A stretch of 64,000 bases of DNA from Bactericera cockerelli (lineage: Eukaryota; Arthropoda; Insecta; Hemiptera; Triozidae). The notes under the pieces were generated by a model. It was not told the DNA's origin and made no database searches. It saw only the letters and a list, made by a program, of their open reading frames with translations. Below are positions 30,395 through 44,065 of the stretch, one piece after another; the first letter of the stretch is position 1, and every line of letters starts with the position of its first letter. The stretch is taken from NCBI GenBank assembly GCA_024516035.1, contig CM044958.1, forward strand, positions 6,758,759 through 6,822,758. Direction: 5' to 3'. Made by a program: the position numbers and the translations under genes.

Positions 30395-32439
30395 GTACTA
30401 ACTTCTTGAATAGAAATTTATTATTATTTCTTTTTCTTTCACTTTGCCTGTTCCCAAACCTACTTGGGGTTGGCATTGTTCAACTTCATAGTTGAGGTTA
30501 GTTGGTTCAAGCACTCCGACTTTTTTTGTCAATGTTAGTCAAAGCCATTCCATACAGCCAGACTTCCCCTTAAAGCTTTACATTTCATATTAAGTAAAAA
30601 TATGACGTATATTAAAGATAAAAATTAGGCCATTATAAATACCTATTTGTGATAATCGCCATTATAAAAACAAACAAACAATATTAAATATTTCAGTTAG
30701 AAAATCGCCCTATCATTTTTGCCATATTTGGGTAGAGTATTTGGCTATCAAACTTCAAACTCTATTTGGCTCGAGAGTCCGACAGTGAGACCTTTTCTGA
30801 AATGTGGCATACAAATTCGTCATCCCCAGTTTTCTCGGGTTGATCGCTCTAGATTACACATATCAGCTTGAACGTCTAATGTCTTATGACATTGTTTTCC
30901 GGGTTAGTAAATCCATATTGGAGCCATTCCTTCTTTTACTATCTGGAATTTTCCAAGACGCTTTCCAAAAGCTCTTGTTGGCATCTGACAGGTATATGAT
31001 AGCTTTCTCTGCATTGTTTCTTTCACAACGTCTGGATTTATTTATAGTTCGATTTTATCTTCTGCCATTTCAATTGTGTTTTTTTTTTTTTTTTTTTTTT
31101 TTGCTTTGCTTTTGTGGGTTGATGTTTAAAATGTTCAGTATATGGGTCAACACTTACAGGAATGGTGATGTTATGGTGCAATCAAATTTTATTTTCAAAC
31201 ATCCAGATTTACTAGATTCCTTTGTGCTGCAGTCACTGCAATCTAGTAAATCTCTGAAACTGAATCAGCTGTGCCCCGTTCCAGAAAATCTCCTGTCATA
31301 AAATTACCAAAGCTCGGTTTTAACCGTAACACAATGCACTCTGTTTTGTTATTTTCTTCAAATTAACCAATCAGAGTGCTTTTTATGACAGTTGAAAAGA
31401 AGATTTGGGGATTATGAGAGTGCCTTTGAGACGAGGGCTTGGTTTACTCTCAGAGATATGCTGAATAAGACTAACTCGACGGAGGCTATCTGTCCTAGCC
31501 CCAAGTTATGTCTAAAATTCAACTCGACTCCCTAATTCCTGACGACCCGTCATGACCCGTGTCAACACTAAAACTGTTTTTATGTCCAATTTGGAGTCGC
31601 TCTGGTGACCCCCAGACTTGGAGAGAGTGATGCTGTCAACAAATTTGGAGACGCCAGAGAAGAGATTAATTTACAGGTTTTCTGGATTATCAACCTATAA
31701 AATTATTAATTTTTAAAGGGTTTTCAGGTTTTTGATACCAACCAATCTAGGGCAATTACCTGGAGGTTTATTGTAGAGCGATGAAGAAGTGTCACATTAT
31801 GAGTTTATTTGAATTTACCATAGAGTTTATCATAAAGACTCTGGGTTATAATAAAATTACCAAAAATTGCTGTCTTTAAAAAAAAAACATGGGATAAGTA
31901 CACCATCATAAATATGATTAGCAACGTTTGTTAACGAATATGGTGCCAGAATAAGAAGAAGATAATCTCGTCACAGCCTCTGGAAGCTCTAATAAATCCT
32001 ACACTCAAAGAATCTGAGACCAACAATTTTACATAAAAATTGTGCACCTTGGTCCTTAATTAATAAATAACAAAATACCAGACGATTAGTTGTCATTACC
32101 GTCCAGACTATATCAGAGACCGTCCAGACATCATAACAACCAATGATGGATCGATGTTTTTAGTTATTACTTGATGACATGAGAAAACTTGTTCGAGATA
32201 TCAAGAAACTTGCCTAAAAAGGTAACACTAATCATTTCCTACCGGTTTATTTTATCATTTTTTTGTACAGGTTAGTCAAGTGTCGTAGTTTTCTACCGGT
32301 TAAGTGTTTTTGTAATGGATCGATTGTCATATTTTGGTTCGATGGTGGGCGATCCCCCATGATTCATTAGTCTTGTTTGTTGAAGTCTTTCAATTAAATC
32401 TGGACTGGTACATCATTTAAATCTGGACCAGTATAAATA
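30395..32439. other. Gene-free stretch
   Basis: No recognised repeats. The 165-codon frame at 30804-31301 starts with GTG, contains a 24-T run at 31079-31102 translated as poly-Phe, and has no recognisable domain, so I do not call it. Confidence 0.45.
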
Positions 32440-33309
32440 TACAGGGTGGGGCAAAAGTCTGGAAACCCCTGAATAACTTTCGAATGGCTTCTTCGGTAAA
32501 ATTAAAATTTTGTAAGGTCAACCGGGCTAATAAGACCTTTTTTTAGTGTGGGGTCGATTTTTGTTACCGGCCCCCATGTCGGGGCCAGAGGGGCCAACTT
32601 TATTTTTTTTTTATACGAACCCCCACTTTGCGATACATTTTTGGAAAAGTCTTTAAATAAGAAATACATTGATTCAAATTTTATTTTTTTAATATTAACT
32701 GTTTTCAAATGGCGTCCAACTTTGTCTGTGCAGTAAAGTCTGGAAACCCCTGAATATCTTTCGAAAGGGCTTTCTCAGTAAATTTAAAACTGTGCACGGT
32801 AAGTTGGGGTAATTAGACCTTTCCAAAAATGTATCGCAATGTGGGGTTTCGTATTAAAAAAATGAAGTTGGCCTCCCTGGCCCCGACATGGGGGCCCGTT
32901 AAAAAAAAAAATCGGTCCAATTCTATATTAAGGTCTAATTACCAAGGATTACCGTACACAATTTTAAATTTACTGGGAAAGACCTTTCGAAAGATATTCA
33001 GGGGTTTCCAGACTTTACTGCATACATAAAGTTGGACGCCATTTGCAAACAGTTAATATCAAAAAAATAAAATTTGTACCAATATATTTCTTATTTAAAG
33101 ACCTTTTCAAAAATGTATCGCAAGGTGGGGGTTCGTATTTAAAAAAATGAAGTTGGCCCCCCTGGCCCCGACATGGGGGCCGGTAACAAAAATCGACTCC
33201 ACTATAAAAGAGAGTCTTCTTAGCCCGGTTTACCGTACAAAATTTTAATTTTACCGAAGAAGCCATTCGAAAGTTATTCAGGGTTTCCAGACTTTTGCCC
33301 CACCCTGTA
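32440..33309. mobile_element. Palindromic element with TACAGGGTG ends and a nested diverged copy
   Basis: TACAGGGTGGGGCAAAAGTC at 32440 mirrors GACTTTTGCCCCACCCTGTA ending at 33309. Outer arms are 32440-32733 and 33018-33309, nearly identical when inverted. Each arm has a segment A (TCTGGAAACCCCTGAATA...) and a segment B (GGCCCCCATGTCGGGGCC...). The centre, 32734-33017, is itself an inverted repeat. The ends suggest the same superfamily as 62347-63408, where a transposase remnant is preserved. No coding capacity here; the short frames are mirror pairs. Confidence 0.85.
32734..33017. mobile_element. Inner palindrome, diverged copy of the outer element
   Basis: TAAAGTCTGGAAACCCCTGA at 32734 mirrors TCAGGGGTTTCCAGACTTTA ending at 33017; arms are ~88 bp. 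It has segment A once on each side and a single segment B (GGCCCCGACATGGGGGCC) between them, and it sits between mirror-image GCAG / CTGC. Confidence 0.8.
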
Positions 33310-33502
33310 TTATTATCATTTAAGTATACCAGGATGATGAATCTGGGGAACATTCTTGAATTTCTCAATCACTGCATTTATTTTCAAATATATTCCCATC
33401 AATTTTTGTTGAATCGTATGTCTCTTTCTTTGCACAGGGCGTTCTTCACATCTCGGCCAAAGTGTTTAATTCTTGTATATTTATTTGTTTCATGCAATAC
33501 TA

Positions 33503-33760
33503 GCCGTTTGCCCGTGCTTTGCAACGGGACTAAATTTCAAATTTACTAAGGCATGGCCGTACTGCTGGACAGCAATGCCTTTTTGAACTTTTTATAATTT
33601 TTCTGGACAAAGCGATAATGGTTTTGGGTGGGTCAATTCTGAGACATTTTTCGCTATCTCTTACCGTTTTGGCTAAACAACTCCGGACAAACAAACATAG
33701 GTAGGTAGGTAGGTAGGTAGGTAGGTAGGTAGTCCTTTTTTCTGTTTTATATATAGAGAT
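33503..33760 (+). repeat. Interspersed repeat with GCCCGTGCTTTGCAACGGG start and (GGTA)n
   Basis: Begins CTAGCCGTTTGCCCGTGCTT and ends TTTTATATATAGAGATTAGA, a pattern of widely dispersed short elements in animals. Internal (GTAG)n microsatellite at 33698-33732. Type uncertain (SINE or LINE end). Confidence 0.5.
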
Positions 33761-33836
33761 TAGATGAAACTCAAAACTTCGTTGCATATGTAATTATGCA
33801 TATTCTATGTCTTACATTAATTTCGTTAGGCTTTCA

Positions 33837-34030
33837 AAAGGGTTGGGGGAAGATTTGCCAAAGGCAATAAGCCCGCCCTTAGGTAGGACATTAGCATTAT
33901 TCTCTTTTTTTTGTTTTTATTTCTTTATTCAATATATTTTTTTTTTCTTTATAATTTCATTGCATGGTTCTGTAAATATTGTACTTTGTCCTTACCTAAT
34001 AGAGCGTAATATAACAATAATAATAATTTG
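33837..34030 (+). repeat. LINE-like 3' tail (family G)
   Basis: GGGTTGGGGGAAGATTTGCC, hairpin TTGCCAAAGGCAA, CCCGCCCTTAGGTAGGACAT, T-rich body, CTAATAGAGCGTAATA and an (AAT)n end. Confidence 0.65.
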
Positions 34031-35465
34031 TATCTTTATGTTGGTAATAACTATAGATGGTGTCTCAAACAGGTTGCAGAAAATTTCTCCATTACTGAAA
34101 AGTAATGAATAGCACAAGGAGAAACCATACTAAATTTCTTATCTTTACATGAGTCAGATTTTTTACTTTCATACAAAATCGAGGTTATACTGTCTTATAA
34201 TATAGAGTTTATATTTATAACTGAGAAATAGTTATACACTGTTCATAATAATTCATCAAGTTAATATAAAAAAAACTAGTACCAAAACTGATTTGATGGA
34301 AATAAAAGTCTGAACGATAAACTGCTATATTCAGAATGCAAATTCTTTATATAACAGATACTTTGTTATATTTATTATTTTATTTAAAAAATATTTCATA
34401 CTGATGGAATGCAATCATGATACCAAAGTTATTTCATGCATTTTTTCTTGTAATTTGATTTGAATATTTTACTTTGAAATAAAATGAAATATTATCAGTT
34501 TTTATTTTGCTGATTGTTGAGTATATGTTTCTATTTTTCTGACACGAGGAAGAGAGTGAGGGGGTTTTACAGAGTATTTTAACAACATTGTGGTAGTACA
34601 ACCTAGCCAATTTTCACAAAAGCCATAATATTTATTGTTAAGTTTAAGTTACTTATCATCTTATTTCTCAGACACATCCATTCGCACTAATTATATTTTG
34701 CAAAAAAACATTCGTCAATTTAGTAAAAAAAAACTGAAATTATTTGCAATATTATGATTAAGATATCCGCAAAATGTCATTAATTCCATGTTACGTAAAT
34801 GCACTCACATAAATAATGAAAATTAGAGGTAATACAAAGCCACAAACAAAAGATTCTGATGCATCATAGTGAGAAGCAACAAAAATCCGATAAATTCAAT
34901 TCAATCGGAAGTAAGAAATAAAGATCTTCAAGAACTGCATAGCTAAAAGACAATCCTTTCTGCTAAAGGAAGAAAGAGGTAAACTTTTAAAAGGTCAATT
35001 ATTGAAACGGTCACCTCAAAGTTGCGTGCGGAAGCTCTTATAGAGTTCAACTGGAGTTCCGACTTCAAGTAAAGAAACAGTAAGTTCTGAATCTGAAATT
35101 CTTCAGACAGACAAAGAAAACGAACATAACTTCCAAAAAGTAAACAGAATTCGAAACTCATTTATCAATTTGATTTTGCGTCTTTCTCCCTCTTTTCTCT
35201 TTCCTTCCCACACTCTCTCCTTCTCTCCCTCCATCTCCAATTTCTTCTGCCACTATTCATTCCAATTCCATCTCTCCTATCTCTTAATTAAGGAAAAGTT
35301 CAGAAAGTTACAAAGAATGAGTGATAGCGAAAGAGGGAAAGAAGGAAATCAAGGAAAAAGTTCCGAACGGAGATGTGAAAATTTTAATGAAAATTGATGA
35401 ATGATTGCCGAAATGGAAGACCGAGGGAGCCAGGATTTCTTTATTTTCTTTCCTGGACTTTCCTA

Positions 35466-35650
35466 GGAAATTTTCATCCATCTTAGAAGGGAATATTTTT
35501 TCTCATTGAATTTTCCAAGAATTATTAATCCATCTAAGTAAAAAGGAATACCTATTTTTTCTTCTTAATATACAAGAAATTAAAGTTCATCTTAGAAAAA
35601 AGAATACTTTCTTACTGAATTTTATAGAGGAATTTAATCTTGATTTTTTT
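35466..35650 (+). repeat. ~55-bp degenerate tandem repeat, 3.4 units
   Basis: Units start with GGAAATTTTCATCCATCTTA (35466), GAATTATTAATCCATCTAAG (35519), GAAATTAAAGTTCATCTTAG (35576) and GGAATTTAATCTTGATTTT (35629); periods 53, 57 and 53. Confidence 0.65.
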
Positions 35651-37569
35651 TCATGATAAAACACACGTACACAAATAGGTAAAATTTATTATAGCACCTC
35701 AGTCACACGTTTGGTCTACCCTATTTTTCAATATTCAGACTTACATGGTACATAATTCACAGCAGCAAAAGAGGAATAATAATAATAATTACAAAACCCA
35801 CATAATCTTGAAGTGCTTCCAGTAGATAAATGCCGTAACGCTTTCACCTCATTAACCTACTAATGGTTTCACAGCTCCCACGGAAGTCTCAAATCCCTCA
35901 CCCATATAAAACGGTACATTACACTTCCGGAGAGACAATGCAACAATTCAAATGCACTTGGGATTAATAATCTGAACTCTTCAAAAATTCAAGATAAAAA
36001 ATACAAACCAAAATGTCAAAAAAAAGAGATAAATATTAAGTGTTACTCATTGAAAAAGAAAGAAAAAAAAATGAAATTAACTAAATGTGAAAGATATTAA
36101 TTCTCAAGTCAAAAGAGAAGTCAAGTTCTCCTGGTTTATTGAAATTGCTTACTTGGGAAATTGTAAGAGTATGATCACTTAAGTTATGTGATAGGATTCT
36201 ATTAAATTTTCTTGATTCTTGATTCAGAGCTGCCAAATTTGTCAGAAAAGTTGGTAGAAAATGGTTCTAAAAGAAACTTTAACATTCTAAGAGAGCTTTT
36301 TATTATGAATTTTCGAATGTATCTACAAAATTAAACATTATTCTGATTATTGGTCAAAAGATCCCTCTTAATAGAAAATCTAATAAAATTCACTAGGTCT
36401 ATGAAACAGATATCATTTTAATCAGGAACCTACAAATTTTTCATAAAGATGATGGATATCTACCTATCTTTAAAATATACCTAGAATCTTTATACATGTA
36501 AATAAATCTGAATCCCTAGCAGGATGGAAGGGATTTGTCCTTGCCTTCTGGTTGTGTTCAGAATGGCTCCTAATCTTCTCTCATTTGTCTTCATTCTATC
36601 TGGAACATGTCCTGAAATCGTGCTCTTGTTCTTAACAGTCTACTCAGAAGTCCTAATGACAACATCCTCATTGCCAAGTGGCATCCTAATCCCAGGGACA
36701 CGGAAATGCATGGAGTTCCTGTTACGAGTGTTGGTGTTGCTGTTTCTATTTGTGTTATTTTGTGGTCTTACTTTGGTTCAATAAGTTTTCAGTATTATTT
36801 TTGTGAATGTTCATCTTAATAATATTATTTATTACTGTTTTTTTTTTCGACTACTTTTTTGTTGTTTGTGTTATTTTACTGGTTTACTTATGTGTCATTG
36901 TTATTATTTTGTGTATTTTTAAATACATTGATTTTGTAAAAGACATAAAGTTTCACACTGGCATTATTTTGTCTCTCACGCAGCTTGCCAGAGGTGTTTC
37001 TCGTCGCAAGCATACCGACTTGTCTACATGTCAACTCATTTGAAAGGACATTTCAACTTATATTATGACGCAAGAATAATACTTCAAGTCTGATGCAGTT
37101 CTTTGATTTCGAAAGATAAAGCATGAAATTTGATACTTCTATACAATGTTTCCTGTGCAGTCATGCAAGTTTTCTTCAATGTTGCAGATTCCTAACATGG
37201 TGAGACTATCTCATCTCTTTTTAATGATGTTTGTATCTTGTAGGGACACTCTTATACTAATGTATATAAGGTCAGTATCATCATGTATTGTGTTGATGTT
37301 TTGTCATTTTTTTCTAGTTTCTTTTTGAAGTTATTTTTTCTTGAATTATTATAGTAGGAACATTTTATTTTTTAATATTAAAGGGTTATTTTCATCTTAA
37401 ATCATCATAGGGTAATGTTCAGCTTGTCACCTTTTAGATTCAATTTGCAGTGTCAAAAGAAGATATTAACTTCATTAAGTATTACTCTTTATGTTTATGT
37501 GTCTGCCTATGGGTGGTACTAAGACAATGTATGATAATATTATTAGTATTATGTTCAGAGTCAATGTAC

Positions 37570-37602
37570 ATTATGTTACTTACGTTTACTTACGTTTACT
37601 TA
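37570..37602 (+). repeat. Short tandem repeat, ACGTTTACTT x3
   Basis: TTACTTACGTTTACTTACGT followed by TTACTTAG; about three 10-bp units. Confidence 0.8.
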
Positions 37603-39956
37603 GATATCTTTATCTTAAATACACTTGTTTGTCTGTGACAGAAAAATGCAGCACATTCAGCTCAAAAATTCCCCAACCATACCCATTTTTAAAAAAATCT
37701 AAATTTGCCATTAATTTATTCAACTTTACTAGTGTAGGTAACATACCATTCTCAACTTTACCTCTAGGTGTCTTGAAGAGTTCAAGAATCTAATTTCAAA
37801 ACCCATCATCTCATCTTCTTCCACTATCTGCCATTCCAATCAGACCCACATAAAAACATCAACTTTATTGATCCCAACATGCTAGTCCAATGTTGACAAA
37901 CGAACCTGCTCTATTTAAAGCTTTGGTCTAATTTTAAACACTTTGAACACGTTTAGAATTTGTCTTTAACAAGTTAAGAAATTAAAATTTACTATGTTAA
38001 AAGTGACATTCGATATTTATGGTCTCGACAGTATCAGATTTGTATGAATTGATTTTCCATTCCCTAAGAAGTGTCCATCTTATTTGACATTGAATAATCA
38101 AAGATTCAAGTGTTTTCTTTCAAGTAATCTAATATCTTTTAAAACTGACATTTAAATCCTAAGCAAATCTAATATTTCACTTCTATTAGAGACAAATTGG
38201 ACACTTAAATTGATTTTTCATGTTGATAATATCATTATTGATTTTGCCAATACCTTTCTTTATTATGTAATTCGTTCAAATAGACTTCCCTTTTTTTTCA
38301 TTTCCGCTCGTATGTTCATTTACAATCTCAGATATCGATTACTTATACCTATTTACCAATGATTCATCTGAATTGCAGGATATACAATATACATGTTTGA
38401 ATTCCTGAGGTAAATTTTATGTTTTGTTCTGAAAAGGAACCTTCTGACAAATGCCTTAATCCGCCGTTCATACCTCTGTTGTTTTTCGTCGTTTTTATAT
38501 ATCATTTGAATTTTAAACTTACTAATATTTGTCTGTAGGTTACTAAACCATCCTGTATTCTGTAGGAAATTCATTTGTATGCCATGCGGGCTCACGCATA
38601 ACCTTTACCTTTTTGGATAAAGTGCGAATATAATATTTCTAATTTATTAATTTAATCTCCTAAATCGTAAATAAGCCGACCTCGCAGAGGGATAAAAGAA
38701 GATTTCCAGCCTGTCAAAACACACTTCAAGATTTCATAATGATAAAAATTTGTTGTGAAAAATATTATTATGTAAATAAAAAAATGAAACTCAAATCTAA
38801 TCTTCAAATCTTTTGATACTAAATCCCCTAGATTATTATTGGAAGAGTGAGAAATTGCAAGAAGTTTGTTTTAGGATAGCACATTTCTCATCAAGAGAAA
38901 GGTTCCTTGAAAAAAAAAGATAACTTTTTGAAATGGTTCAGTTGCCATTTTTTGATTTCTCATTTACTTGTTTTGTTTACATTGAAATCGGAAATAGGTA
39001 TAAAAGTGACAATTTTGTAACTCCTCAAAAAAAATTGTGGTCTGGTCTGGAAGATATTGATTAATAATTGAAGAATTATTCAACTAGACCAAACTCGCAT
39101 ATAGGGGGCCAAAGGGTAACAAACCACTTGTTTTTTCATACCAAAATAAAAAGAAAATAGAAGAAAAATATTCTACATCAAATTTCCCTAGACAGGAATC
39201 AGATTCACGACCATATAATGTTGAAAAAAAAAAAAAAAAAAATCAACACCAGTATTTTGCAAAACAGCATATTGTTTTATTTGCAAGTGGACAGGATTTA
39301 TTGCGAAAATTCCTTCTAATAACTTGGGAAAACACCAGTGCAGATATTCATACATTTTCTACACAAAAGAAATCCTGATGTATGTAAATTTCAGATTCAA
39401 GTGATGCCTCTTTTGTTTAGGCAGGGCTGAAGGGTTGACGAGGTGGTGTTAGAAAGCCCTTCTCTAACAGGAGTGTTGCAACACAACATCCCTCCATTAT
39501 CAGCAGAGTTGAAGGATTTGTTAATACGATCTCCTCTTGTCGAATCATCTCAGGGATTTTTGGACCCTCTTTTTTATCTTTTTCTTCTTCTTTTTTGAGT
39601 CTCTCGCACTCTTGTTCAGATATTAGCGGAGATAATGTGGAGTCTCTTCTTTTTTAGCTTATCTTTTGTCATAATTTGTCAATTTTATTCTTCTTCTCTT
39701 GCTTTCAACTCTCTTGTGTTCAGCTTAAGTGTGAGAACGCAGCAAGTGTGTTGGAGAGAATTCAATATGAATATTCCTCTTTTTTTTTGCGTTTGATAAT
39801 GCATTGACTCTTTTCGAAGCCTCTCCAATCAGATGGATGCGATTTACCAGAAGCTGATACACTGTTTCGGTGTCTCTTTTTAAGAGTTGAGGAAATTATT
39901 AGTCAACAATGTTAAAAAAAATATTTAATTTTTTTACTAAAGTTTATCATACCTTG

Positions 39957-40036
39957 TGTTTATCACGATGTGATCAAACTCGCTTAACTAAATCACCAAC
40001 CTCCAAATTACAAATCCAACCCTCATTGATCATCCT
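39957..40036 (-). repeat. SINE-B remnant
   Basis: Complement shows GTTTATCACGATGTGATCAA, CTCGCTTAACTAAATC, ACCAACCTCCAAATTACAAA and TTGATCATCC, with part of the body missing. Confidence 0.45.
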
Positions 40037-43000
40037 ATAATACAATTTGATTGCATACAACAACATAGGTACAATTTGAGTATATCTCTGTCTGTTATAT
40101 GTATATTTGAAGATTAGAACAGATACATATCCGTTTCCGTCGATAAATAATACATAGTATATATGTAAGATTTTACATTGAAACTATTGAAATCATGGAA
40201 ATAAAACTAGAAGAAGTTTTATTATGGAAAGAAAACAAAAAAGCTTATACAAAATGCAGCAAAAGTCAACGTCATGACCTAGGGGCTGTCTGGCAACATT
40301 TGTTCGGAAAATAGAAATAAAAGAATCAATCAGATAAGAACAGCACGAGCGTCAGCTGTTTGTATTTTTTAATAACTTAATTTCAGCGTCTAAAAAAACA
40401 ATGGATGCAGAAATAACACTCCCAAATGAAATGCTCTGGTATCAAAAACTAATAACAGGGATAAAGTCATCCTACCTTATAACAAGGTTCTTTTTTACCT
40501 CTCCTTGAGGCCACAGGGGTTATAAGAGCCCCGGTTATAATATGTGTCAAAAGATAAGGGTGAGCACTTTATTATATCAGAAAAGTATAGTTTGGTATCT
40601 AATTTAAACAGCCCCTCTGACTAGGGTAGGACTGTGATGGCTCGGATGTGGAGATAGCATCGGTTGATTTTATCAGAGCTCAACACTGGCAGGATGAGCT
40701 GATCAGCTGATAAACTGACCCTGATGAACATCAACTGACAATTCGTATCCTTCAGTTTTACGAATCAATAAATATTTTCTTAACAGCTTTGAAAGTTATA
40801 GAATGAGATTCCATCTGCATAAAAAAAAAACTAAATTGATACTATTAATAGATATTCTTTTATGATATTATTAATTTACAACATTTTGCTTTTTAATGAA
40901 TTTCGACTTTTGATGATTTTATCATTGAATTCCTTTTGAACTAGCATAGAAAATTTCATCTTTTCTGTCAATTGTCAATTTCTAACTACATAACTTAGTA
41001 TTTTATTTTTTTATTATTACATCAATAAAATTCTTTCTTACTTATTATTTATACAGTTTTTCTCGATTTATGGAAATGTTGTTGACATTAGTGTTTGACA
41101 GTAGAGTCAATTTACATTTACCTGTATGTCAAAACCCAAAATAACTCTTACTGACCAGGAGAAATAAATCATTAATTTTTTATCCTCCAATTAAATTCAG
41201 AGGTTTAATTTCATTTTATCTGAAAATTTTAGGTACTAATTGCAATTATAATATGTAAGCTCAAATATATATATATATTTATTTTTAATGAGAAGAATTT
41301 ACAGGAACTCGAAATGGTCGAATTTATTTTTTTCTGTTTCAAGTATTCCGATAACCGAGCAAGTCGACTCCAACCCTGATGGAACCATGATAGATATAAT
41401 TTACTAGAAACAGATAGTGGGCCATCTTGTGGAAGCCTAAATTATACTAATGCAAGAGATACCCAGGGATAATATAGAGTGGTTTAACAGACTTTAGACA
41501 TGATATCTCAATTTTAGAATACAGGGCAGCTCAATAAAAGGGACATTGAAAATGCAGCTGGTACGTAACACGAACTTTCCTCTGATTTCATTTTCCCTTA
41601 GAGGAAAAGGTAAGGGTTCCTTGGACGTCATATATTTTGTTGTTGTTCATATAAATTTTGGGCTTTTTAATCACTATGATACGTAGTTAAGTTTAAAGAA
41701 ATCATTGATAAATTAGAAGGTAATTTGAAGTAAAATTGATGGTTCTTTGCTCTTTTAATTTGTAACATTACTGTTAAAAATTTCTACAATCTTCTTGTGT
41801 AATCATATATGATTTTAAACATTTCACCACTAGTAAATTTTCAGATACTATTAGAATTGTTTTCGTTGTGGTTTTGTACCCAATAAAGAGATAATGGTAT
41901 ACCCTGAATCACAGCTTCTCTGATCAACCCGAAAACCAGAGAACGATCTTCAACCTCCAGAACAAAAAGCCACTGTGCACAGGTCTCTGTGTTACCAGAT
42001 CTTCTCCAAGGGTCTCAAGATCATTAGTTTTTGCCTCGTCCAATGCACCTTTAGTTTCTTTATTTCTTAGAATCATCCCACTACAGGTGCCTCCGTTATC
42101 ATTAACTACCATCCGGAGATCTTTAATAACTTTATCATCTTGATTTTTGATTGCTTTATTACATCCACTTCTTTATTTGCTTTTTTTATCTACAATAATC
42201 AGGAGAGGTGCACTTTTATTATTTATTCTACTCCGTTTTTTTTTTTTTTTTTTTTCTATTTCTATTTTGAAAAAATTATCAGATCTATAGGTCCACACTC
42301 TTCACCTTGATTAGATCTTGTATATTTTCTCTTTTTTACAGGTGCCTCAACACTTTTTTTCACCTGTATTGATGGGTGTTTTTGGCGCTAGAATGGTAAA
42401 TAGATGGGTTCAATTCAGATAACCGATAGAATTTTTTTGCTACATTTGTGAATGATTCTTTCGCATGATACATTTATGAATTAGAAATTTTATAGTACAT
42501 ATAGTAACACAAATGAAAAATTAACTAAATAGGAGACGAATGATTGTACAAAATACTCAAGCAAATAATGTTATTTCTGATCGAGTTTGTATCATTCTTA
42601 AAAGTTTACAATAAAAACTTAAAATATCCATACTTTGCGAACGCCCTATCCTATTTATTAAAACATATACATGACTACTTCCTTGTACATATTTATTTTC
42701 CATGTTCATATTTATAATATTTAATGCGTTTCTTCTCCCTCTTTCTCCTTTTTTTTCTTCCTCTTCATGAATCATTTCCTTCATATTGCCATAAGACTCG
42801 GGAGCTGCTTATATGAAGAATTATACGCCCCTAGGGAAATATTCAGAGGGGTGACGTTTAGGTGGATAATATAATATAGGAGACAGATTTGGCCATGGGG
42901 AATAATGGACTACCTATAGTGAGCTTGATGAAGATATGAACAAAGGTCCAACTTTGCATAACACTGGATACGGTTTGGGATTAGATGAGGCTGAAATAAT

Positions 43001-43673
43001 GGAATTCATAAACTTAGCTGGGTAAGAGTGTATTTCAAATTTGAAATTTTAAGCGATTATAGGCTGATGCTAAATTGTATCATAACATAGTTCTGGCAAC
43101 CCTTGTCAATATTATGGGCACTATTGTTTACATACATTGGTGGAAGCTCTAAGGGAATTGCTTCTCTGCCTGATGGCTGCGCTCATTCATGATCACACCA
43201 CCCTATAGATGTGATGTTTTCGTTTGTTTATAATACAAGATGACAAATATTGTAAGTTTATATTTCTAATTTGAATGTAAAATCACACTTTCCAGAAATT
43301 TTTATCATCTTAACTCACCAAATTCCAGAATCAATTTTGTACTATTTGGAAAAAGGACTTTTAATAAATCATTTTCTTGACAAATTTCAGAAACGTTTGT
43401 TTACTTCTCAGCTGAACTCCTGTTTGTTTTCGTGTGGTTATGAAACATAGAGTATATATAATATGCATAATGACAAATGCATAATAGCTCTTCTAATTCG
43501 TTATGTGTACATGGCTGTGCAAAGATATAATCGATAAGTAGGTTTGAAAATGTTACATGTATCCATTCCTTCAACTGCAAATCTTAGTCTGACAATTGAC
43601 CATCATTACATCTTCATTTGTCTCCTCTGCTACAAGTCTTAGATATTGAAGCTTTTTCCAAATGAAGTAATTT

Positions 43674-43980
43674 CATTTTTTTTTCTTAAAGATGAGTGTT
43701 TCACAGTCTTTTTTTTTCATAGCCATGAAACAGGAGCTACTATAGACGCTTGTGGTCTTGTTGTAGCCTGCCCATCCCGTAGTACGCCTCCCTCTGTTGG
43801 GCGAAAAGTGACACAATACTCCCCATTCAGGTGCTGGGTCAATACGAGCGCACCGGAAGGTATCCCTTACAAACAACTGTAACCAATTTTTTTTAAATAC
43901 ATTTTTTGTCGGCGAGGGGGTTTGAACCGGGATCTTCCGCATGGCAAGCAAGTGCTTAACCACTGAGCTATTCGTGCCCT
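43674..43980 (-). repeat. SINE-E, near full-length
   Basis: Complement shows a poly-T end, GATGAGTGTTTCACAGTC, CATGAAACAGGAGCTACTAT, GTAGCCTGCCCATCCCGTAG, GGTGCTGGGTCAATACGAGC, AAGGTATCCCTTACAAAC, a box B variant GGGTTTGAACCGGG and CTTAACCACTGAGCTATTCG. Confidence 0.82.
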
Positions 43981-44065
43981 CCTTATTTTATAAATAATGC
44001 CAAGTTACTACTCAATACAATCACAATTCGAGCCAAGTATACCCCTATAACAGCTATACACTATA

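Larger units (their letters stand above)
34031..43673. other. Long AT-rich gene-free stretch
   Basis: Nearly 10 kb in which I recognise only the small repeats listed separately: 35466-35650, 37570-37602, a SINE-B scrap at 39957-40036, poly-A at 39225-39242 and poly-T at 42238-42256. Open frames of 60-100 codons (for example 36524-37043 and 37450-37793) are hydrophobic, overlap one another and show no domain. It could be intronic or intergenic. Confidence 0.5.

Noticed and set aside
30804..31301. 165-codon frame
   Set aside because: Starts with GTG, includes a poly-Phe run from a 24-T homopolymer and has no domain; likely chance.
36524..37043. Hydrophobic frames suggesting membrane proteins
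   Set aside because: Overlapping frames in T-rich DNA, with no continuation or recognised family.
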